Assembly (NCBI GenBank): GCA_964624075.1
Contig: CAZUWH010000024.1
Coordinates: 1 to 30,403 of the forward strand
DNA: 30,403 bases
From: CAZUWH01 sp964624075
GTDB taxonomy: Bacteria; Pseudomonadota; Alphaproteobacteria; Rhodospirillales; Rhodospirillaceae
Direction: 5' to 3'
Positions 8,351 through 16,412 of this stretch are shown here, one piece after another. Position numbers and translations under genes: made by a program. Every line of letters starts with the position of its first letter. Within the stretch, counting starts at the first letter, position 1. A model generated the notes under the pieces. It was given only the letters and a program-made list of their open reading frames with translations, did no database searches and had not been told where the DNA came from.

Positions 8351-9544
8351 CTAGCGGACGTAGATATGCACCTCGCTGGTCGTGGTATTGGGGTTACTCA
8401 TGTCGGAAAGATGGATATAGTCAGGCGGCAAGCCCATATTGCCGGGAGAGCGCAGCACTTGCTCGGCATGACGGCGGGCGGTATTGGCGCCAACAGACGC
8501 CTGGGCGGCGCCACCCTCTGCCGGGGCGGGGGGGCTACGGCAACCAGCTCAAATATGGCGCTCGGACGACGCTCCAGGGCACGGGTGATGGCTTGGTAAA
8601 GGGGCTCTGTTCTAGGCGATGGAGGGGCCCCGGTCGGGTTGGAACGGATCACGACTAGGGGACGTTGGCCAGGCGACAGAGTGCCCGATGCCATGCCGGG
8701 CGCCATCGCTGTTTCCACTCCTGGCGAAAAGGCGGGCAGTGGATTCGCTTGTAGTGCCAGTTGCATCATGCGATTGGCCAGACTGGCTCCGTAGAGCTGA
8801 CCGTTCTGAATGCTCACTGCCAGCACGTCCAAGCTGCTTTCATTGTTAACAATGTATTGTTGCTAGCGCGAGATATCGGTGCAGATTTCGCCGAGCAGCC
8901 GCTTAATCAGGACAACTATCTAGGTTCTTACCTTCAAGGCTGCGCAACCGGCGATGATCTTCCTCGATTGCACCTTGCGGGTTGAACACCACCCGGACCG
9001 AATCAAGCAGATAGGCTGCCATTGACGAATCGACGGCCACGTCATTGGCAGGCTGGTTCATTGGGATGAGGGCATTGCTGATTTCGTCCAAGTGGTGCTG
9101 GGTTTGACTCCATATTCTGGTTCAAAATCGGATTTCCTGGCGTGGTCCTGATTTGCAAACGGGTGTGGATGCTAGCAACGTCTATCATGATAGGCGATAG
9201 CCTTTCGTGCGACATCATTGCGGAGATCCTACAGCATCGTATTGCGTTAGCGGATGGCTTCTTGCAAACTCCGCAGTTCCTTACGGTAGATATTGATCTT
9301 GCGCCCGACGAGGCTGCCCGTTGCGCGCCCGGACGTTGCTCTTGGTGGCTCAAAGGTGCCATTGCCCAGTGCGAGGGTGCGGCAGTTTCTTCGTTTGGGG
9401 GACTGGCAGTTCTTCCATCTCCTTGTGGCCGGTCGCAGGATCACCTCCCTCAAGCGAAGGGAACAGCCTTTCGGCGGTAAACGAATACCCGGACAGCAAC
9501 AGGAGTGCGCCTAGAGCCAAATCGCGACCTTCAGAGAGCACCAC
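8351..9544 (-). pseudogene. Frameshifted remnant of a probable lipoprotein gene
   Basis: Coding pieces of one protein are spread over different frames of the minus strand. In reading order they are: a signal-like start MVLSEGRDLALGALLLLSG (from 9544), LVGRKINIYRKELRSLQEAI near 9250-9310, SIHTRLQIRTTPGNPILNQ near 9120-9175, DSSMAAYLLDSVR near 9000-9035, SLDVLAVSIQNGQLYGASLA near 8770-8830, and a tail ending in TSEVHIYVR with TAG at 8353-8351. The pieces need several frame changes, and in-frame stops occur, for example just after TDISR and after LQEAI. From memory this order of motifs matches a full-length uncharacterised protein of Rhodospirillales. The signal-like start reads LLLSGYS where a lipobox would have LLLSGCS, so the lipid-attachment Cys may also be lost. 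It lies 95 bases before the hybrid kinase on the same strand. Confidence 0.8.
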
Positions 9545-9791
9545 GCTAATGGGTAACCCACATAGCTGCAGCCACGAGGTCCCGACTCAGGCGGTAATCA
9601 ATTGGGAAGGCCTTTCTTCCAAAAGGTAGGATAAGTGTACCCAAATGACGGAAGAGGAACAAGGCTGAAGTCGGGAGACTTGCAGGAACACGTGCAGATG
9701 ATGCAAACTCTCCCCCTACCCCTTCAGCGAGGAAGGAAGGGGAGCGCAGCAAAGCAAAACGTAGAGGGAGCCATGCGTTCCTCTGTGCCCC
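9545..9791. other. Intergenic gap with a palindromic repeat
   Basis: There is no gene here. The stretch holds a shallow inverted repeat around 9602-9622 (TTGGGAAGG / CCTTTCTTCCAA) and a copy of the GC-rich palindrome at 9708-9744, which lies just beyond the stop of the ABC ATPase gene and could act as its transcript end. Confidence 0.5.
9708..9744. repeat. Diverged GC-rich palindromic repeat downstream of the ABC operon
   Basis: CTCTCCCCCTACCCC and GGAAGGAAGGGGAG form outer complementary arms around a short loop. It resembles the other GC-rich palindromes in the window but has diverged, so membership of the family is less certain. Confidence 0.4.
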
Positions 9792-10595
9792 TCAGAATCC
9801 CAAGGCAGATCTGTCCGGTGGGATATCCGGGTCAAGGGGATCCCAGGGCAGGAGGAACGGCTTTCCCTGGTGGTGGCCGCGTATCACGCGGATGCCGTAG
9901 AGTCCCCCGATCAGGCCATCGTTCAGAACATCTTGGGGCAGGCCAGACGCAACGTTGCGCCCGCAGTCGAGCACCACGACCCGGTCACAATGACGCACCG
10001 CGAGGGCCAGATCGTGTAGGACGATCACCACGGCCGTGCCGGCTGCCACCCGCCGGCGCAGCAGTGCCAGCACTTGAAGCTGGTGGCCGGGGTCAAGATG
10101 GGCCACCGGCTCGTCAGCCAGCAATACCGGTGCGCCCACGGCCAGGGCTCGCGCCAGCAGCACCCGCGCGCGTTCGCCACCGGACAGGGTCGTCAGGGGA
10201 CGCTCGGCCAGCGATTCGGTCCCGGTCTCGCGCAGGGCGGCCAACACCGCTTCATCATCATGACGATGCGCCCCGTGCCTGCCATGCGGCAGCCGGCCCA
10301 GGGCAACGGCATCACGAACGCACACCGGCCAGTGGGACTCGCCACCTTGCGGCAGGTAGGCAAGGGCGCGGGCGCGCTGGAACGGGGCAAGGCCATGCAC
10401 GGCGCGACCATTCAGACGGACCGTGCCACTTGTCGGCAGCAGGCCGGCCAGAGTCTTGAGGAGGGTGGTCTTGCCGGCACCATTTGGTCCCAGCAGGCCG
10501 ACCATCTCGCCGCCCGAGACGCACAGGCCGACGCCGGATAGGACACACCGGTTTCCCAGTCGTACCGTCAAATCAGTGGCGGAAAGAACAGTCAT
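9792..10595 (-). CDS. Metal-chelate/cobalamin ABC importer, ATP-binding protein
   Basis: This 267-residue ATPase powers the FecCD-type permease encoded just upstream. It shows Walker A GPNGAGKTT (36-44), the Q-loop in YLPQGGE, the ABC signature LSGGERARV (137-145), Walker B VLLADEP (157-163) and the switch His194 in VLHDL. This is the BtuD/FecE/HmuV subfamily, which handles vitamin B12, ferric siderophores or heme. The last residues after about 240 are proline-rich and poorly conserved. The ATG overlaps the permease stop by 4 bases (ATGA), so translation is coupled. Nearness of cobS/cobT favours cobalamin, but this is inference. Confidence 0.92.
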   Translation of the reverse strand: MTVLSATDLTVRLGNRCVLSGVGLCVSGGEMVGLLGPNGAGKTTLLKTLAGLLPTSGTVRLNGRAVHGLAPFQRARALAYLPQGGESHWPVCVRDAVALGRLPHGRHGAHRHDDEAVLAALRETGTESLAERPLTTLSGGERARVLLARALAVGAPVLLADEPVAHLDPGHQLQVLALLRRRVAAGTAVVIVLHDLALAVRHCDRVVVLDCGRNVASGLPQDVLNDGLIGGLYGIRVIRGHHQGKPFLLPWDPLDPDIPPDRSALGF

Positions 10596-11629
10596 GGGGT
10601 ATTCCGGCGGGCTTTCAGGATAAGAAAAAGAAAGAACGGTGCCCCCACCAGAGCCGTCAGGACCCCCAGCATCAGCTCGGCCCTGGCTGGAATCAACCGC
10701 ACAGCGATATCAGCCATCGTTACCAAAAGTGCTCCGCCAAGCGCGCTTGGCAGCAACAGGGCCGAAGGACGATGGCGTACCAGGGGCCGCAGCAGATGCG
10801 GTATAACCAGGCCGACAAATCCGACCGCACCAGCGACAGCCACCACGGCACCAACGGCAAGCGCTGTGCCGACAACCACACGGTGGCGCAGCCGGGTCAT
10901 GGAAATACCCAGGCTTGCTGCCGCGTCCTCGCCAAGCGTCAAGGCATCGAGCCCCCGCCCGCTTCCCTGCAGAAGCAGAAGGCCAAGGGCGACGAATGGC
11001 GCTGCCAGAACCACGTCCTCCAAGCTGCGGTCCTTCAGAGACCCCATGAGCCACATGACCATCTCACCTAGGGCAAATGGGTCGGGCGACAGATTCATGA
11101 CGAGCGAGGTCAGCGCCAGGGTCAGGCTGGAGACGGCAAGGCCGGCGAGAATCAAGGTGAGAGGCTCACGCCCCGCCACGATCAGCAACAGCAATGTTCC
11201 CGCTGCCCCCATCGCCATAGCGGCAAACGGCAGGGCCAGGGGAAAGGCCGCTGCCCAGCCATGGTACAGGGCCAGAACCGCCCCCAGGCTGGCGCTTGCC
11301 GACGTGCCAAGCAGGCCCGGTTCGGCCAGGGGATTGCGCAGGAACCCTTGCAGGGCGGCGCCCGAGGCACCGAATGCGGCACCGACGAGAAGACCCAGAA
11401 GCACGCGGGGCAGACGGATCTCCTGTACAACCATGACGATGCGTGGATCCCCTAGGCCAGCTAGGCCACGAAGGATATCAGTGACCGGCAGTGGTACCGC
11501 TCCCCGGGCCAGCGAGCAGAGGCAGGCCAGAACAAGAAGGAAGATCAGACCTGCAAGCAGGGTGGTCGAATGCTGGTTCTTCTGCCTGCCCCACATTTCC
11601 TGCGGCCGCTCCCATGGCAAAAGGGTCAA
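10592..11629 (-). CDS. FecCD/BtuC-family ABC transporter permease
   Basis: This polytopic inner-membrane permease has about 345 residues, the family's usual size, with roughly nine to ten hydrophobic segments. Diagnostic blocks are RLPRVLLGLLVGAAFGASGA (about 73-92), the following GFLRNPLAEPGLLG, and GFVGLVIPHLLRPLV (about 267-281), where the ATPase-coupling loop lies. The frame opens with TTG at 11629; an ATG at 11596 is an equally likely start, and neither has a convincing Shine-Dalgarno. It sits between the binding-protein gene (60-base gap) and the ATPase gene (4-base overlap). Confidence 0.93.
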   Translation of the reverse strand: MTLLPWERPQEMWGRQKNQHSTTLLAGLIFLLVLACLCSLARGAVPLPVTDILRGLAGLGDPRIVMVVQEIRLPRVLLGLLVGAAFGASGAALQGFLRNPLAEPGLLGTSASASLGAVLALYHGWAAAFPLALPFAAMAMGAAGTLLLLIVAGREPLTLILAGLAVSSLTLALTSLVMNLSPDPFALGEMVMWLMGSLKDRSLEDVVLAAPFVALGLLLLQGSGRGLDALTLGEDAAASLGISMTRLRHRVVVGTALAVGAVVAVAGAVGFVGLVIPHLLRPLVRHRPSALLLPSALGGALLVTMADIAVRLIPARAELMLGVLTALVGAPFFLFLILKARRNTP

Positions 11630-11689
11630 AAAGGAGAAAAGGGGAACGCGCGCCGGCTCTCCCGCCTGCTGTTTCCCTCGTCTTCGAGG

Positions 11690-12592
11690 CTAAAATAAAC
11701 CAACACCTGGGGAGGTGGTGGCTCCCTCCGTACGGCTGCGAGTCCCTAGTCCTGCGTTCGACAGGCGATGGTGCGCGAGGCGTTCAGCAGCAATGATCAA
11801 TGGCCATGCACCGCAGGCCATCAAGGCGCCCGGCACCTCGATCACCGGCACCTCGTGCCACAGGGTCCGGAAGACAGGATGGCGGCTGAACAGGCGCGAC
11901 CAGCCAGGAGAATCGAAAAAAGCAGCGATGATCACCTTAGGCGGATTCATGACCAGGGTTTCCAGATCAAGCCGGATCCACCCCGGGGCAGTGATGGCGT
12001 TCTCGAATCCGGCGGCGGTCAGAACGGCATCGACGAAGGTTCCCCATCCGGCGCTGCCGCCATCGGGACGGAGATAGATGGCCCGCACCGGCTGCGCTGG
12101 CTGTCTGGCTGCAAGGGCGGCCACACGCCGTTCAAGGTCAGCAGCCAGACTCTCGCCCCGTTCAGGCACGCCCAGCGCAACCGCAAACGACCGCAACAGG
12201 GCAGCAATGGCTGCGAAATCATCCGGCACATCGAGGCGTATGATCCGTGCGCCCAACCGTTCCATCAGGGCAAGGGCACGGGTCTTATCCCACGCCATGC
12301 CCACCACCACCTTAGCGTTGGCAAGCACGAACGCCTCCGCTGCCGGGGGCAGCACAGCCGCCCCTCCCTCGTCTTGTGCTGCCACCACCGACAGCCGTGG
12401 GTCGCGGGCCTGTGGGGAGAGGGCCGTAAGGCGACCAGCCCCCACCACTGCCACGACCATCTGGTCTGCGCACAATTCGGTCGAGACAACCTGAGCACGT
12501 GCTCCCGCAGGGATGATCGCTACCCCCAGGGCCACCAAAAAAAACGCGCACGCCCCGAACGACGACTGTGCGCCTTGATTATGACTGATCAA
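11690..12592 (-). CDS. Periplasmic substrate-binding protein, BtuF/helical-backbone metal receptor type
   Basis: This 300-residue protein starts with a signal peptide (hydrophobic FFLVALGVAIIPAGARA, cleavage likely near ARA-Q at residue 34). The mature start QVVSTELCADQMVV resembles the class of alphaproteobacterial BtuF-like proteins that begin with a LCTDQ-type motif. The fold continues with an APGWIRLDLETLVMNPPKVI block that is typical of the long helical backbone. It captures the ligand and delivers it to the permease and ATPase encoded downstream. The C-terminal 20 residues (after RLSNAGL) look unstructured. No cobalamin riboswitch was found upstream, so the substrate stays open between B12 and iron chelates. 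Confidence 0.87.
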   Translation of the reverse strand: MISHNQGAQSSFGACAFFLVALGVAIIPAGARAQVVSTELCADQMVVAVVGAGRLTALSPQARDPRLSVVAAQDEGGAAVLPPAAEAFVLANAKVVVGMAWDKTRALALMERLGARIIRLDVPDDFAAIAALLRSFAVALGVPERGESLAADLERRVAALAARQPAQPVRAIYLRPDGGSAGWGTFVDAVLTAAGFENAITAPGWIRLDLETLVMNPPKVIIAAFFDSPGWSRLFSRHPVFRTLWHEVPVIEVPGALMACGAWPLIIAAERLAHHRLSNAGLGTRSRTEGATTSPGVGLF

Positions 12593-12849
12593 GACTTCCC
12601 TCGAACACCAGGCGGCGACCCCCTGACATCTTGACTGCTGCGCTGTTCAACGCGCCGCTGCCATCATAACAAACCTCTGAACGCAGATCTCAATTGACGT
12701 TTGCTGGTATCCGATGATACGAGAGCAACTCCCGCGGTCTTTCTGTCTTTTTACTACCGTAAATTTTACCTGAAATAACTTCCCCCCGGCATGCCCATTA
12801 GGACAGGCCGCCACCAGAAGGAAAACAGGCTTTTCGCCCACCCCATCGA
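12593..12849. other. Intergenic gap upstream of the ABC importer
   Basis: There is no gene here. I checked the minus strand for a cobalamin riboswitch. A short GTCAGGGGGTCGCCGCC at about 12612-12628 distantly resembles a B12 box, but the upstream core motif is absent. An AT-rich part at 12740-12785 could hold a promoter. Confidence 0.4.
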
Positions 12850-14067
12850 TTACTCGGCATTGAGGATCTTTTGCACCCTGCAATTGCGCAGATGGAATAC
12901 GTCAGGTACTCCGGAGCCAAGCAGCGGACGACAATACATTAGAAACTTGTCTGTGACGTTGTTTCCTTCGGTATTGATGAACTCCTGCGGCATAACTCTT
13001 GTTTTACCTGCAATCTCTTCAAGCGGGTGGAGGTGATATTCAACCGAGTAGAGGCCGCTACGATGAATAGCAACCGAACCATCCGTTTCCCGCCAGCGCG
13101 CATACTGGACGGCCTTTTCACCAACCTCGCGAGCCTCGCGCTGGTCGACGTCGGAAACACATCCCAGGAACGAACGTTGCAAATAACCGAATGTATCACC
13201 CCGGACGCGTTTGTAACCAAGCTTATCCCTGATCTGGTCGCACAGCAGGTCGGCCAACGCACCGGTTCCTGACAACTGAATATTGCCATGAGCATCGTGT
13301 TCAACCTGCTTCATCAAGGTCGTCACGACAGGTTCACCCTTTTCATTATGGATGCCTTCTGATGTCGCAACGATGCAGCGACCATAGGTATCATAGGCTT
13401 TCTTGACGTCGCTCAAGAAGTGGTCAACGTTGAAAACCCGCTCTGGCAAATAGACCAGATGGGGACCATCCTCGTTGAACTTGCGACCCAAGGCAGAAGC
13501 GGCGGTCAGGAAACCGGCATGTCGTCCCATGACCACGCCGACATAAATGCCTGGCAAGGAGCGGTTATCGAGATTAGCGCCGGCAAAAGCCATGGCAACA
13601 AAGCGTGCCGCTGAACCGAACCCCGGGGTGTGATCATTGACGACAAGGTCATTGTCAATCGTCTTGGGTATATGGAAACAACCAAGGCGATAATTTGATT
13701 TGTGGGCTTCCTCGGCGAGGATTCGCGCCGTGTCAGAGGAATCATTACCGCCTATGTAAAAAAAGGTGGAGATTTCATGTGCCCGCAGAACCTTGAAGAT
13801 TTCCTGACAATATTTGAGATCTGGCTTGTCACGTGTACTGCCGAGGCCTGAAGACGGGGTTTTGGCAACCAGTTCCAGATTGTGCGTAGTTTCCTGGGTC
13901 AAATCAACGAAGTCTTCATTGATAACGCCGCGCACACCGTGGTAGGCACCGTAAACCTGCGTGACACTAGGATACTTGCGTGCTTCGATCACGACTCCGG
14001 CGAGCGACTCGTTGATGACAGCCGTGGGGCCCCCTCCCTGAGCGACAAGAATCTTGCCCTGCAACAT
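12850..14067 (-). CDS. pfp: Pyrophosphate-dependent 6-phosphofructokinase
   Basis: This cytoplasmic enzyme interconverts fructose 6-phosphate plus PPi and fructose 1,6-bisphosphate plus phosphate, a reversible step of glycolysis. Motifs in the 405-residue product are GGGPTAVIN (11-19), GGND (106-109), PKTIDND (134-140) and MGRHAGFLTA (180-189). The Lys in PKTIDND, where ATP-dependent enzymes have Gly, supports PPi use. ATG at 14067 is chosen because AGGAGG at 14078-14083 lies 10 bases upstream; the ATG at 14076 would be only one base from that site. It stands alone, and a long gap separates it from the ABC genes downstream. Confidence 0.92.
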   Translation of the reverse strand: MLQGKILVAQGGGPTAVINESLAGVVIEARKYPSVTQVYGAYHGVRGVINEDFVDLTQETTHNLELVAKTPSSGLGSTRDKPDLKYCQEIFKVLRAHEISTFFYIGGNDSSDTARILAEEAHKSNYRLGCFHIPKTIDNDLVVNDHTPGFGSAARFVAMAFAGANLDNRSLPGIYVGVVMGRHAGFLTAASALGRKFNEDGPHLVYLPERVFNVDHFLSDVKKAYDTYGRCIVATSEGIHNEKGEPVVTTLMKQVEHDAHGNIQLSGTGALADLLCDQIRDKLGYKRVRGDTFGYLQRSFLGCVSDVDQREAREVGEKAVQYARWRETDGSVAIHRSGLYSVEYHLHPLEEIAGKTRVMPQEFINTEGNNVTDKFLMYCRPLLGSGVPDVFHLRNCRVQKILNAE

Positions 14068-14243
14068 GAGTGACATTCCTCCTATGAACCTGCGGATCGC
14101 CGCGACGCCGCACCGATCCCCCATTTCAGGCGCAGCGGGTAAAGCCTGAAGAGAGGTATTATAGACTGCACGGCGCAGGAGGGAAATAGTCTCGATGACG
14201 GAATGACAGGACAGGGGGAGCCGTTTTCCGCGGGAATTGGGGG

Positions 14244-14271
14244 TTGATTCCGACTGCGTTTGCGGTTAGGT
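14244..14271 (+). promoter_or_regulatory. Possible promoter for tRNA-Glu
   Basis: TTGATT at 14244-14249 and TTAGGT at 14266-14271 are separated by 16 bases and lie 30 bases before the tRNA. The match to the consensus is modest. Position is the main argument. Confidence 0.3.
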
Positions 14272-14300
14272 GTTGGAAGCAGTGCATTGCCTTGCGTTGG

Positions 14301-14376
14301 GTCCCCATCGTCTAGAGGCCTAGGACTCCGCTCTTTCAAGGCGGCAACACGGGTTCGAATCCCGTTGGGGACGCCA
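14301..14376 (+). tRNA. tRNA-Glu (anticodon UUC)
   Basis: The 76-base sequence folds as a cloverleaf. The acceptor arms GTCCCCA and TGGGGAC pair, followed by G and an encoded CCA (14374-14376). The anticodon stem is CCGCT/GGCGG with loop CTTTCAA, giving anticodon TTC at 14335-14337. The T arm has the standard GGGTTCGAATCCC. The gene lies alone between divergent pfp and the J-protein gene. tRNA genes are frequent insertion sites, but no integrase or duplicated 3' end is visible here. Confidence 0.97.
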
Positions 14377-14625
14377 GAAGATCCAAGGAATCAAGCATTT
14401 CCCGGCATCCCCCGATTCCCTTCTATACAACAGGTCCCTCCCCCGCTGACAGGCCCCTCCCTCATCAAGGGGGAGGGCTTGACGTAATGGGAATCTGCAC
14501 TTGCCCCCGATTACCCTGGGAGGGGTATTCCATCAAGGGGGAGAGAGTTATTCCTAAGGTGAAATGCAACAATGAGAAAAAGAAGACACATTGTAAGCCT
14601 GCCGCCAGCAGCATAGCATGAAAGC
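14377..14625. other. Intergenic gap with two palindromic repeat units
   Basis: There is no gene here. The space is largely filled by the GC-rich repeat at 14454-14550. No T-tract terminator is seen after the tRNA. Confidence 0.5.
14454..14550. repeat. GC-rich palindromic repeat, double unit
   Basis: The first palindrome is CCCTCCCTCATCAAGGGGGA at about 14456-14475. The second half contains CCATCAAGGGGGAGAGAG at about 14530-14547. The copy at 24556-24633 has the same two-part layout (palindrome, then CCATCGGGGGAGAGAG), which supports a common element. Confidence 0.65.
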
Positions 14626-15204
14626 ATGGAACGCAAGGAACATAGGAGCCGGGCAACAACCGCGGTGGCTGATCCACCGCACGGGCCGTCAGAAGGACGC
14701 CCGTGTGACCATCCCGCCTGCACGCGGACAGGCGTCTACCGGGCGCCGCGTTCGCGAGCCTGTGACACCTATTACTGGTTCTGTCTCGACCATATCCGCG
14801 ATTACAACCGATCATGGAATTTTTACAGAGGCATGACCACCGCCGAGGTCGAGGCGCATATTCGTGACGACACCGTCTGGCGACGACCGACTTGGCCGCT
14901 CGGTGCGCGCAGCGGTCGGCTGGATCTGCACGCCGTCCATGATTTTTTTGATCTATTTGGTCGTACATCGGAAGGAAATGAAACTTCCCCCCCCCCCCGG
15001 CAGACTGCTGAAACACCCGAGGCTCGGGCAATGCGCACCATGGAGCTGCGTCATCCCGTGACCAGGGCCGCAGTCAAAACCCGCTACAAGGAACTGGTCA
15101 AGCGGTTCCATCCGGATATTCATGGTGGGGACAAAACGACCGAGGAAAAGTTGAAAATCATCATCGGGGCCTACAAGATACTCATGAGCAGTCTAAATGC
15201 CTGA
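14626..15204 (+). CDS. J-domain protein with N-terminal Cys motif, upstream of cobS
   Basis: This 192-residue protein has a C-terminal J domain with the HPD motif at 162-164 (RFHPDIHGG), which stimulates DnaK ATPase. The N-terminal half has C27-x4-C32 and C53-x2-H56 in a YYWFCLDH context, which could bind zinc, and a conserved-looking segment DDTVWRRPTWPLG. In alphaproteobacteria such a gene commonly precedes cobS and cobT, so the protein may serve that chelatase; this is inferred from context. A run of twelve C at 14987-14998 encodes Pro residues near 121-124 between the two halves and is a likely slippage site. The start has no strong Shine-Dalgarno. Confidence 0.87.
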   Translation: MERKEHRSRATTAVADPPHGPSEGRPCDHPACTRTGVYRAPRSRACDTYYWFCLDHIRDYNRSWNFYRGMTTAEVEAHIRDDTVWRRPTWPLGARSGRLDLHAVHDFFDLFGRTSEGNETSPPPRQTAETPEARAMRTMELRHPVTRAAVKTRYKELVKRFHPDIHGGDKTTEEKLKIIIGAYKILMSSLNA

Positions 15205-15270
15205 AGGCACCTCCCGCTCCGATAGGAAGATGGAGGGAGCGTCTGCCGCAGACCGTCTGGTAACTGCGCT

Positions 15271-16311
15271 ATGACCAAAAAGGGTTTGTCTACCATGCCT
15301 TCTATTGCAAACGATCTGCCGGTATCGTGTGATTCGACCCGTCATTCTCTGGACCGGCCCGATATCCGCCTCTCCGTGCGACAGGTGTTCGGTCTGGAGA
15401 CGGACCTGGAGGTGCCCGCCTTCAGCCAGAGCAGCGCTTTCGTGCCTCCGCTGGACGAGGCCTATCGGTTCGACCGCGATACCACTCTTGCCATTTTTGC
15501 TGGCTTTTCCCACAACCGCCGCGTCATGGTACAGGGATATCACGGCACCGGCAAATCCACGCACATCGAACAGGTGGCCGCCCGGCTCAACTGGCCATGC
15601 ATCCGTGTTAATCTGGACAGCCATGTCAGTCGGATTGACCTGATTGGCAAGGACGCCATTGTCTTGCGTGATGGTCGGCAGGTGACTGAATTCCGTGAAG
15701 GGATCCTGCCGTGGGCCTTGCAGCAGCCCATGGCCCTGGTGTTCGACGAATACGACGCCGGCCGCCCTGACGTCATGTTCGTCATCCAGCGGGTTCTGGA
15801 GGTCGAAGGCAAGCTGACATTGCTGGATCAGAACAGGGTGATTCACCCTCACCCATCGTTCCGGCTGTTTGCAACTACGAATACAATTGGTCTTGGTGAT
15901 ACGACTGGTCTTTATCATGGTACGCAGCAAATCAACCAAGGGCAGATGGATCGCTGGAATATCGTTGCTACCCTCAACTATCTCGACCATAATGCGGAGG
16001 TCGCAATCATTCTCGCCAAGCTACCCGCCTATAATCAGGCCAGTCGACGCGAACAGGTGGCTGCCATGGTTTCGGTCGCCGATATGACGCGCAATGGATT
16101 CATTTGTGGCGATATTTCAACGGTGATGAGTCCGCGCACAGTGCTGACCTGGGCCGAGAACAACTTCATTTTCAATGATATTGCCTATTCGTTCCGCGTT
16201 ACTTTTCTTAACAAGTGCGATGAAACGGAACGACCCATTGTCGCAGAGTACTACCAGCGCTGCTTTGGCCAGGCTCTGGGAGAAACGCTCTCGCGACCCA
16301 TGTTGATTTGA
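15271..16311 (+). CDS. cobS: Cobaltochelatase subunit CobS (AAA+ ATPase)
   Basis: CobS is the MoxR-like AAA+ motor that, with CobT and CobN, inserts cobalt into hydrogenobyrinic acid a,c-diamide in aerobic cobalamin synthesis. The 346-residue product has Walker A GYHGTGKST (89-97), Walker B MALVFDEYD (with D159, E160) and the sensor-1 FATTNTIG. An N-terminal PAFSQSSAFVPPLDEAYRFD region is typical of CobS. ATG at 15271 and ATG at 15295 are both possible starts; neither has a clear Shine-Dalgarno. CobN is not in the window. The stop lies close to cobT, and the cobT frame is already open across it. Confidence 0.95.
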   Translation: MTKKGLSTMPSIANDLPVSCDSTRHSLDRPDIRLSVRQVFGLETDLEVPAFSQSSAFVPPLDEAYRFDRDTTLAIFAGFSHNRRVMVQGYHGTGKSTHIEQVAARLNWPCIRVNLDSHVSRIDLIGKDAIVLRDGRQVTEFREGILPWALQQPMALVFDEYDAGRPDVMFVIQRVLEVEGKLTLLDQNRVIHPHPSFRLFATTNTIGLGDTTGLYHGTQQINQGQMDRWNIVATLNYLDHNAEVAIILAKLPAYNQASRREQVAAMVSVADMTRNGFICGDISTVMSPRTVLTWAENNFIFNDIAYSFRVTFLNKCDETERPIVAEYYQRCFGQALGETLSRPMLI

Positions 16312-16412
16312 GGCATCTATCGAGTGTACTGCCGCGAATGTCTTGCCACACCCCCAATGGGAACGAAGGTGAGTTTCAGGATGTCGCCCCTATGAGCGTG
16401 GAAGCGTGGCCC

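Noticed and set aside
12593..12849. Cobalamin riboswitch before the ABC importer
   Set aside because: Only a weak B12-box-like string near 12612-12628 was found. The conserved core with GCTGCCCCCGCAACTG-like sequence is missing.
14301..14550. Integrated element at tRNA-Glu
   Set aside because: There is no integrase and no duplicated tRNA 3' end. The flanking sequence is only the dispersed palindromic repeat.
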